A DNA stretch of 64,000 nucleotides from an uncultured Acidimicrobiia bacterium (GTDB lineage: Bacteria; Actinomycetota; Acidimicrobiia; Spongiisociales; Spongiisociaceae). Below are positions 20,708-27,218 of the stretch, one piece after another. The position numbers and the translations under genes were made by a program. The notes beneath the pieces are model-generated. The model did no database searches. It saw only the letters and a list, made by a program, of their open reading frames with translations, and was not told where the DNA came from. The stretch is taken from NCBI GenBank assembly GCA_958295745.1, contig OY282370.1, positions 2,330,548-2,394,547 of the forward strand, read 5' to 3'. How positions within the stretch are numbered: position 1 is the stretch's first letter; each line of letters starts with the position of its first letter.

Positions 20708-21316
20708 GTGGGCTCCGTGGATTTCGTAATAGCACTTCACGGGGTGGCGCTGTTGTTGCTCATCTTGGCGGGAGCAATGAAGTTGGCGGTCCCGCATTCC
20801 GCGGCTGATCTTATGGGAGCGCTAGGTGTCCCGGCCAGAGCCTGGGTCCTGCGACTCGTCGGTGGGGCGGAGTTGGCGATCGGCACCGTCGCCCTTGCCG
20901 TGGGCGGGCCGGTCGCGGCCGGACTAGTGGGGGTGATCTACGTGGTGTTAGCCTTGGTCATGTTGCGGGCGTTGATGGTTGGTTCCCCGTCTTGTGGGTG
21001 TTTCGGACGGATCGATTCGCCGCCCTCTTGGATACATGTCAACGGTAATCTTTTTTTCGCTGGTGTGTCCTTTGTTACCGCCGGTGCCGGTAAGGCACCC
21101 GTTGATATGGTCGTCGATATAGCAGGTAATCAGCCAACGGGAGCTATTTCCTTGGTTCTTGTCATCGGCGTGTTGGCGGGGCTCTTTGTCGTGTCTTTCA
21201 CGGCATTGCCCGAACTCATCCACGCTTGCTCGGGAGGGAGGAGTGTATCTGATACGTTCTGGATCAAGACCGATACACTCCGACGGGTCGCAACCCTCGC
21301 TAGGAGACGGCTGTGA
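20708..21316 (+). CDS. MauE/DoxX-like membrane protein
   Basis: A 202-aa integral membrane protein with four or five predicted helices. It contains the motif SCGCFGR after the third helix, a hallmark of MauE/DoxX-type proteins that pass electrons or disulfides across the membrane. In methylamine dehydrogenase clusters MauE works with MauD to form disulfides in the small subunit MauA. Here the next two genes encode a MauA-like and a MauD-like protein, so a similar maturation role is inferred. GTG 20708 or 20717 are both possible; neither has a clear ribosome-binding site. The stop overlaps the next gene. Confidence 0.75.
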   Translation: MGSVDFVIALHGVALLLLILAGAMKLAVPHSAADLMGALGVPARAWVLRLVGGAELAIGTVALAVGGPVAAGLVGVIYVVLALVMLRALMVGSPSCGCFGRIDSPPSWIHVNGNLFFAGVSFVTAGAGKAPVDMVVDIAGNQPTGAISLVLVIGVLAGLFVVSFTALPELIHACSGGRSVSDTFWIKTDTLRRVATLARRRL

Positions 21317-22455
21317 GCCGCAGGCTCGTCAAAAAAATATCTCATCTAGGGGAACGTTACTCGTCGCGCCGCAGGTTTCTGCGTTCGTTGGTGATGTCGG
21401 CCACGGCTATTGCCTTCGCTCCCGCCTATATCGTTCGCCCTATTTCAGCGGAGGCTGCCATCATCACATGCCTCGGGTTGCAATGTACTGCCGGATCGCA
21501 CTGCTGTGACGGATGGACCGAATTCTGTTGCCGAATCACCGGAGAGAATACGTGTCCCCCCGGAACGGTTGTAGCAGGCTGGTGGAAGGTCGATAATTCG
21601 GATTTCTGTTCCTATGAAAAGGAAAAGCCGCGCCCCCGTTATTACCTTGATTGTAACGTCGTGTGTGGACATCCGGCTTTGTGTCAATGTCCTGAGGGCT
21701 GTGATACCAAAAGGGTGGATTGTGTTTCGTTTCGCTATGGCCAGTGCAACCAGGACACCTGTGTCGGGCCTATCCGATGTCGCGTCGTCACTTGTGTGCC
21801 GCCATGGCGATGGGATCCGGCGTGCCATCCTGCACCGGTACTTACCGAGGAAAGAACTCGCCACCATGATCGCTCCTGTCTACACGACGGGTTCACCGAT
21901 ATACCTCCTTATGCCTTCTATGCCGATGCGGTGAAGTGGGTGAGTGACCGAGGTATCATTACCGGCTTGACCGATGATCTGTTCGGTCCGGACGAATCGG
22001 TTAGGTGGGCGGAGTTCGCTACTTTCCTGTGGCGTTATGCGGGCAAGCCTACCCGGGCACTATCAAGCGAAATATCGAGGAACTTCTCCGATTCGTACTT
22101 CGAAAGAGCCGTAGCCTGGATGGTGGAGGAGCAGATCATAATCAACGGGTTGCCGAGTGACTTCGATTCCACCAGACAGGTGTCACGGGCTGAGGTAATC
22201 ACTTATCTACATCGTATGGCCGGGTCACCGCCGGCATTGCCACACAAGGAGCTGTTCCCCGATATAGTCGATGGGGCTTGGTACGCCGATGAACTGGACT
22301 GGGCTGTGAGTTACGGGATAGTATGGTGGTCTCTTCCTTTGTCTTTCGATCCGAATCGATCCATCAACCGAGCCGAAGCGGCTGTCTTCCTTCATCGCTT
22401 CGGCTTGAGTGACCTTCCTCCGAGCGGCAACCCGAAGCCCGACCAAGGAGTGTGA
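21313..22455 (+). CDS. Tat-exported cysteine-rich MauA-like domain fused to SLH domains
   Basis: A 380-aa exported protein. GTG 21313 follows AGGAGA by about five bases. Residues 15-50 form a twin-arginine signal (SSRRRFLRSL, then a hydrophobic stretch). Residues ~54-195 contain about 20 cysteines. The spacing resembles methylamine dehydrogenase light chain: CPPGT...GWW...FC, then YLDC...CG...CQC. In MauA, the Trp after CPPGS is half of the TTQ cofactor; a Trp is present here. The partner Trp before a later Cys appears replaced (YGQC). Three SLH-like modules (FTDIPPYAFYADAV, ISRNFSDSYFERAV, LFPDIVDGAWYADEL) end the protein. No gene for a large subunit (MauB) or MauG is adjacent. The MauA relation is by eye. 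Confidence 0.7.
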   Translation: MSRRLVKKISHLGERYSSRRRFLRSLVMSATAIAFAPAYIVRPISAEAAIITCLGLQCTAGSHCCDGWTEFCCRITGENTCPPGTVVAGWWKVDNSDFCSYEKEKPRPRYYLDCNVVCGHPALCQCPEGCDTKRVDCVSFRYGQCNQDTCVGPIRCRVVTCVPPWRWDPACHPAPVLTEERTRHHDRSCLHDGFTDIPPYAFYADAVKWVSDRGIITGLTDDLFGPDESVRWAEFATFLWRYAGKPTRALSSEISRNFSDSYFERAVAWMVEEQIIINGLPSDFDSTRQVSRAEVITYLHRMAGSPPALPHKELFPDIVDGAWYADELDWAVSYGIVWWSLPLSFDPNRSINRAEAAVFLHRFGLSDLPPSGNPKPDQGV

Positions 22456-22458
22456 AAC

Positions 22459-23220
22459 GTGACCGTCGCCGTCATTCTGCTTGCCTTCGCCGTCGGTTTC
22501 CTGACACTGCTGGTGTTTGGTCTGCTTCGAACCTATGCCGAGATCATTCGAGCTCTCAACCGTGCCGGGATCCGCCTCGACGACAGTGTCGACTCCGCTA
22601 CGCAATCCGATAATAGGACTGATGCCGGACGAGGAGATCACCTCCCCGGCGTCGTCCGAGACATAGTCGGCATATCGCCCGCCGGCGGGCTCACCAAAGT
22701 GAGTGTATCTGATGTCGGCCATCTGACACTTCTGGCTTTCCTCTCGTCGGGTTGCCGGACGTGCGAGAAGTTCTGGGGGGCGTTGGCCGATCCCGATCTA
22801 AAGCTTCCGGATCCCGACACCCGGCTGGTGATAGTTGGTCAGGATCCGGCCTACGAATCGCAGTCGGACTTCGCCGAACTCGTGCCGACGGGTGTAAAGG
22901 CGGTGATGTCCAGCGCTGCTTGGCAGGCTTACGATGTGCCCGGATCGCCGTACTTCGCGCTCGTCGACGGTGCCGCCGACCGGCTGGTCGGGGCTGGCAC
23001 GGCCGCCAGTTGGGAGCAGATGCGGACCTTGCTCCGACAAGCGCTGAGCGACGACGCTCGAATACCCCATGGACGCGGTCGTCGTTTCTCGAGCCGAAAC
23101 CGTGAGCAACGCGCCGATGACGCTCTGCGCTCTGCCGGGATCGGTCCGGATCACCCGAGCGTGGACCTCGCAAGGGATGAGAACGGATTCCCGGATCGCC
23201 GGTTACCGCCCGAACCATGA
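22459..23220 (+). CDS. MauD-like membrane-anchored thioredoxin-fold protein
   Basis: A 253-aa protein with an N-terminal membrane anchor (VILLAFAVGFLTLLVFGLL) followed by a thioredoxin fold. The active site is SSGCRTCEKFW (CxxC), and the cis-Pro segment YDVPGSPYFALVDG is present. This is the architecture of MauD/TlpA-like oxidoreductases, facing outside the membrane. It follows the MauA-like gene by three bases and overlaps the next ORF by four. It is therefore the likely thiol-disulfide partner of the cysteine-rich protein. The last ~50 residues are charged and poorly conserved-looking. Confidence 0.8.
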   Translation: MTVAVILLAFAVGFLTLLVFGLLRTYAEIIRALNRAGIRLDDSVDSATQSDNRTDAGRGDHLPGVVRDIVGISPAGGLTKVSVSDVGHLTLLAFLSSGCRTCEKFWGALADPDLKLPDPDTRLVIVGQDPAYESQSDFAELVPTGVKAVMSSAAWQAYDVPGSPYFALVDGAADRLVGAGTAASWEQMRTLLRQALSDDARIPHGRGRRFSSRNREQRADDALRSAGIGPDHPSVDLARDENGFPDRRLPPEP

Positions 23221-23879
23221 CAACTGTGTTCATCCTCGGCACGGTGGCGGCGATCGCCGCCGCGGTTCGCTCCACTTGGTCTCCTTGAGGCCTTTCGATG
23301 CTTACCAGCATCAGCCCGCTCGGCGAGCGGGCCAGGGGCAATCGTTGGTGGGTGACCGTGGGTTGGCTCACGGCGGGTGCAATGGTAGGCGGAGCGGCCC
23401 TCGGCGTTGTTCTGGGCAAACTGGGACAGGCTCTCCCCGGTACCGCCGACGATGACTGGCGGCTCATGGTGCTGGCCGCAGCCGGGGTCGGTGGCGCAGT
23501 CTGGGATCTGGCGGGGTACCGGTTTCCCGGCCGCCAAGTGAACGAAGACTGGCTGTCGGCCTTCCGGTCATGGGTGTACGGGATGGGCTTCGGGCTGCAA
23601 CTCGGCGCTCCGCCGGCGACGGTGGTAAACACGGCCCTAGTACCGATATTCATTCTGGCCGCGTTGCTGGTGGACGACACCGTAAATGGGCTGGTGATCG
23701 GAGCCGCGTTTGGTGCGGTTCGAGGGCTGAGCGCGACCATGAGTAGAGGAGTTAGGACGACAGACGAGCTTCGTCGGCTGCATCGTCGACTCGACGGTTT
23801 TGCTGATCGGGTTAGACGGCTGGGCGCCGCCGTAGCCGCGGTGCTCGCCGGGGCCGCCATCGTGAACCTGGTAGTGTGA
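23217..23879 (+). CDS. conserved membrane protein with one in-frame TGA (candidate selenocysteine or nonsense mutation)
   Basis: ATG 23217 overlaps the MauD-like stop and opens MTTVFILGTVAAIAAAVRST. It is followed by WSP, a TGA at 23286-23288, then GLSMLTSISPLGERARGN in the same frame, running to 23879 (about 220 residues in all). From memory, homologues in actinobacterial Mau-like clusters read STWSPCGLSML, so the TGA replaces a Cys. Two hairpins follow within 45 bases. Either UGA encodes selenocysteine, or the gene is cut and translation restarts at ATG 23298 (193 aa). About six membrane helices follow. The gene belongs to the Mau-like operon; a redox role is inferred. Confidence 0.65.
23297..23332 (+). 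promoter_or_regulatory. two consecutive hairpins just after the in-frame TGA (SECIS-like candidate)
   Basis: Hairpin 1 (23297-23312) is GATGCT, loop TACC, AGCATC. Hairpin 2 (23314-23332) is GCCCGCTC, loop GGC, GAGCGGGC, a perfect 8-bp stem whose loop begins 34 bases after the TGA with GG. Bacterial SECIS elements lie directly 3' of the UGA with a G-containing apical loop roughly 16-37 nt away, as I recall, so the position fits. In GC-rich coding DNA, chance hairpins are common. Confidence 0.4.
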
Positions 23880-23883
23880 CGAT

Positions 23884-24360
23884 ATGGATCGGCTTGTGGC
23901 ATACGGGGTAGGTATCGATGTTCCGGCTGGCTGGGAGGTGGAATTGTCGGTGCAAGAGGATCCGGCGACCATTGACCTGGAACTGGCGTTCTCGGAGTCG
24001 CCGCTGGTAGTGATGCACGTAGGCAACTTCTGGATGCCCGCCGATCATCGGAGCGACTATGGAGTGGAGACAACGGAGAGAATGGGGCCGAACGGTATAT
24101 TCATATCCCTCATTGAGTTCGATACCGCCTCGGCCGGGTCGCGGCTTTTTTCTTCCGTGGGTATCCCGGTGCCTCTGTACCCCGATGACTTTACCTCCGA
24201 TCAGCTTCAACGGCCTATGCGAGATCAGGCAGGGTTGCAACGCTTCTTTCGCTCAGGTTCTCGGGCATTCTGTCTCCACACGGTGATCGGTTCGCACAGC
24301 CTGCGCGGAGTGCTTACCCCCGAGGTCAACCGTATTCTGTCGGGGCTGACCATCGAGTAG
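23884..24360 (+). CDS. conserved hypothetical protein of the Mau-like cluster
   Basis: A 158-aa protein with no signal peptide or membrane helix, four bases after the membrane protein. Notable segments are VAYGVGIDVPAGWEVEL, MGPNGIFISLIEFD and DQAGLQRFFRSGSRAFCLHTV, a pattern I recall from small conserved actinobacterial proteins of unknown function (QAG-x-Q-x-FF...R-x-FCL). Its constant company with the MauD/MauE-like genes here suggests a part in the same process, but I cannot name a function. It is the last gene of the operon; the next gene is convergent. Confidence 0.7.
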   Translation: MDRLVAYGVGIDVPAGWEVELSVQEDPATIDLELAFSESPLVVMHVGNFWMPADHRSDYGVETTERMGPNGIFISLIEFDTASAGSRLFSSVGIPVPLYPDDFTSDQLQRPMRDQAGLQRFFRSGSRAFCLHTVIGSHSLRGVLTPEVNRILSGLTIE

Positions 24361-24429
24361 CATCCGGAATCGGAACTCAACTGCACAAACCGGTTCCGCT
24401 AGGTACCGGTGGCCTTCTCTGACCTGGGA

Positions 24430-26682
24430 TCACACGTAGATCAACAGGGCTAGTGCTCTTCTTATGTATGAGGCCATCTGGGCCCAGGTAATGGGATCAT
24501 CGGGACAATATCGGGCCGGTGAGTCATCGCATCCCAAGGTGATCCCGGCAGCATATATAGTCGCTATAGCAGGGGCCGCGTGATGGTGCTCAATGTCGAC
24601 GAATCCCGCGCTGTTCGCGGGGGCTTCCGTCAGATTGAAGGCCCGAACAAGCAATATAGCCATTTGGGCCCGGGTAATGGGATCATCGGGACAATATAGC
24701 GCCGGGGCATTATCAACGTCATCTTGGCACCCCTTGATTATACCGCGGTCGGCGAGATGTTCCACATAGCTTAGATATGTCGCGTCAGGAGGAATGTCGC
24801 TAAAACGGCTGGTAGACGGCTTGTCAGGTATACTGCCAATCGCCTGGGATATGAACACCGCTATCTGGGCTCTGGTCACCGGCTCATTCGGAAGGGCTAG
24901 TGCTTTTCTTATGTATGAGGCCATCTGGGCCCGGGTAATGGGATCATCGGGACAATATCGGGCCGGTGAGTCATCGCATCCCAAGGTGATCCCGGCAGCA
25001 TGTATAGTCGCTATAGCAGGGGCCGCGTGATGGTGCTCAATGTCGACGAATCCCGCGCTGTTCGCGGGGGCTTCCGTCAGATTGAAGGCCCGAACAAGCA
25101 ATATAGCCATTTGGGCCCGGGTAATGGGATCATCGGGACAATATAGCGCCGGGGCATTATCAACGTCATCTTGGCACCCCTTGATTATACCGCGGTCGGC
25201 GAGATGTTCCACATAGCTTAGATATGTCGCGTCAGGAGGAATGTCGCTAAAACGGCTGGTAGACGGCTTGTCAGGTATACTGCCAATCGCCTGGGATATG
25301 AACACCGCTATCTGGGCTCTGGTCACCGGCTCATTCGGACAGTATAGGTTGATGTTACAACCGGTGACGATTCTATTCGCAACTAGTTCCTCGATGGCTG
25401 CTTCATGGATGTTGTCATCATCATCTCTAAAAACCCCTTTCCATATCCCATAACGTGCCACAAACAAGTTGGTGTTAGTTGTTCCGGTGATGATGATTTT
25501 GCCGTTGGGTTGTAGTGTTATTGCGTTTGCGGTGTCCCATCCTCCGAGGTCGGTGGTGATGGTGCCTTGTGTGCCGAAGGTTGTGTCGAGGGTGCCGTTT
25601 GGGTTGTAGCGTACTGTTGCGATGCTTCGGTCGTTGTTGGTGATGGTTGTTCCGGTGATGATGATTTTGCCGTTGGGTTGTAGTGTTATTGCGTTTGCGG
25701 TGTCCCATCCTCCGAGGTCGGTGGTGATGGTGCCTTGTGTGCCGAAGGTTGTGTCGAGGGTGCCGTTTGGGTTGTAGCGTACTGTTGCGATGCTTCGGTC
25801 GTTGTTGGTGATGGTTGTTCCGGTGATGATGATTTTGCCGTTGGGTTGTAGTGTTATTGCGTTTGCGGTGTCCCATCCTCCGAGGTCGGTGGTGATGGTG
25901 CCTTGTGTGCCGAAGGTTGTGTCGAGGGTGCCGTTTGGGTTGTAGCGTACTGTTGCGATGCTTCGGTCGTTGTTGGTGATGGTTGTTCCGGTGATGATGA
26001 TTTTGCCGTTGGGTTGTAGTGTTATTGCGTTTGCGGTGTCCCATCCTCCGAGGTCGGTGGTGATGGTGCCTTGTGTGCCGAAGGTTGTGTCGAGGGTGCC
26101 GTTTGGGTTGTAGCGTACTGTTGCGATGCTTCGGTCGTTGTTGGTGATGGTTGTTCCGGTGATGATGATTTTGCCGTTGGGTTGTAGTGTTATTGCGTTT
26201 GCGGTGTCCCATCCTCCGAGGTCGGTGGTGATGGTGCCTTGTGTGCCGAAGGTTGTGTCGAGGGTGCCGTTTGGGTTGTAGCGTACTGTTGCGATGCTTC
26301 GGTCGTTGTTGGTGATGGTTGTTCCGGTGATGATGATTTTGCCGTTGGGTTGTAGTGTTATTGCGTTTGCGGTGTCCCATCCTCCGAGGTCGGTGGTGAT
26401 GGTGCCTTGTGTGCCGAAGGTTGTGTCGAGGGTGCCGTTTGGGTTGTAGCGTACTGTTGCGATGCTTCGGTCGTTGTTGGTGATGGTTGTTCCGGTGATG
26501 ATGATTTTGCCGTTGGGTTGTAGTGTTATTGCGTTTGCGGTGTCCCATCCTCCGAGGTCGGTGGTGGTTATACCTTCTATACCGAAACTATATCCAAAGT
26601 TATTGTTGTCGTCGGCTAGGGTGGTCTTGGGGACTATTACAGTAAGGACTAGAGCGACGGTTAGTCTTGCTATAGTCTTCAT
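24430..26682 (-). CDS. exported protein with six identical 56-aa delta-60 repeats and duplicated SLH blocks
   Basis: A 750-aa secreted protein. A signal peptide (MKTIARLTVALVLTVIVP) is followed by six consecutive identical 56-aa units (WDTANAITLQPNGKIIITGT ... FGTQGTITTDLGG) and a partial seventh. The units resemble the delta-60/DUF5122 repeat that builds beta-propellers (LQPNGKI and YNPNGTLDTTFG). The C-terminal half has SLH-like modules with Cys pairs (GCNINLYCPN, GCQDDVDN...YCPDDPITRAQMA), present twice because of a 149-codon tandem duplication. Codon usage is AT-richer than the chromosome core. Probably a cell-surface protein; no enzymatic motif is visible. Confidence 0.85.
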   Translation of the reverse strand: MKTIARLTVALVLTVIVPKTTLADDNNNFGYSFGIEGITTTDLGGWDTANAITLQPNGKIIITGTTITNNDRSIATVRYNPNGTLDTTFGTQGTITTDLGGWDTANAITLQPNGKIIITGTTITNNDRSIATVRYNPNGTLDTTFGTQGTITTDLGGWDTANAITLQPNGKIIITGTTITNNDRSIATVRYNPNGTLDTTFGTQGTITTDLGGWDTANAITLQPNGKIIITGTTITNNDRSIATVRYNPNGTLDTTFGTQGTITTDLGGWDTANAITLQPNGKIIITGTTITNNDRSIATVRYNPNGTLDTTFGTQGTITTDLGGWDTANAITLQPNGKIIITGTTITNNDRSIATVRYNPNGTLDTTFGTQGTITTDLGGWDTANAITLQPNGKIIITGTTNTNLFVARYGIWKGVFRDDDDNIHEAAIEELVANRIVTGCNINLYCPNEPVTRAQIAVFISQAIGSIPDKPSTSRFSDIPPDATYLSYVEHLADRGIIKGCQDDVDNAPALYCPDDPITRAQMAILLVRAFNLTEAPANSAGFVDIEHHHAAPAIATIHAAGITLGCDDSPARYCPDDPITRAQMASYIRKALALPNEPVTRAQIAVFISQAIGSIPDKPSTSRFSDIPPDATYLSYVEHLADRGIIKGCQDDVDNAPALYCPDDPITRAQMAILLVRAFNLTEAPANSAGFVDIEHHHAAPAIATIYAAGITLGCDDSPARYCPDDPITWAQMASYIRRALALLIYV
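24449..25342 (-). repeat. tandem duplication, 2 x 447 bp, coding SLH block
   Basis: Positions 24449-24895 and 24896-25342 are near-identical direct repeats of 447 bp (149 codons, in frame). Only a few substitutions separate them (for example CTCTTCTT versus CTTTTCTT near the start). They duplicate the Cys-pair SLH modules of the delta-60 protein. Confidence 0.92.
25540..26547 (-). repeat. six tandem 168-bp coding repeats, apparently identical
   Basis: Six head-to-tail copies of a 168-bp unit (56 codons), with a partial copy at 25479-25539. I saw no base differences between full copies when reading line by line. That points to very recent expansion or continuing gene conversion. An assembly collapse or over-expansion here is possible, so copy number is uncertain. 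Confidence 0.93.
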
Positions 26683-26789
26683 GGAGTTTCCCCGGTTTTG
26701 TGGATGGTTTTAGGCTTGGGCTTCATAGGGTTCTCGGCGGTTGATAGTACTTTTGACGCTGACTGGCGGCGTACCAGTCCGGCGGCCCG

Positions 26790-27085
26790 GCATTCAGTCC
26801 TTCGGGTCGTAGGAACCTTCCGGCGGTGGTGAACCACTGTGGATGCGGGCTTGGCGCATCAGACGGGCGACCTGTTTGCGGCCCCCCGCATTCCTGCGTA
26901 GACCTCACGCGGCTCGACGTGTATGCGGGGGAACACCGCAACTATCCCGCGACCGCCGATGGATCTCCACAACCCGGTCCCGCAGTTTCCTGCTGGCACT
27001 CTGGCGGGTCGAGGACGGACGGGCAAGCCACGCGTAGTAGCTGCCGGGGACACCAACAGTTCGCACGTGTGCCGCACCGAATAGT
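26790..27085 (-). pseudogene. decayed IS3-family transposase OrfB N-terminal fragment
   Basis: Between 26683 and 27218 there is no intact gene. Reading the minus strand across frames gives SYYAWLARPSSTRQ, LRDRVVEIHRRSR, then RIHVE and ARLMRQARIHS. This is the HTH_21/N-terminal part of IS3 OrfB (typically GYYAWR-x-R...I-x-x-IH-x-x-SR-x-x-YG-x-PR-x-H...ARLMR). It is interrupted by frameshifts. It lies just upstream of alaS, at the right edge of the accessory island. Confidence 0.6.
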
Positions 27086-27218
27086 CCTACCATCGTATTA
27101 TAATGGCTTTGATCTGTCTCGTTGAGTGCCTGTGGTGTCTTGAGATCAGGGTGTAGGTGCTGAGCGGTCTGCCGCCGACGTTAAGGAAGAGGATAGATCC
27201 GGCTAACCTGGCGCCATC

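Noticed and set aside
25540-26547. CRISPR-like array because of regular repeats
   Set aside because: Repeats are head-to-tail 168-bp coding units with no unique spacers; the same holds for the 111-bp and 237-bp arrays. No cas genes are present.
25475-26548. 357-aa repetitive open frame rich in His, Arg and Asn (minus strand)
   Set aside because: It is an alternative frame of the 168-bp repeats; the other frame has a signal peptide, delta-60 motifs and SLH domains.
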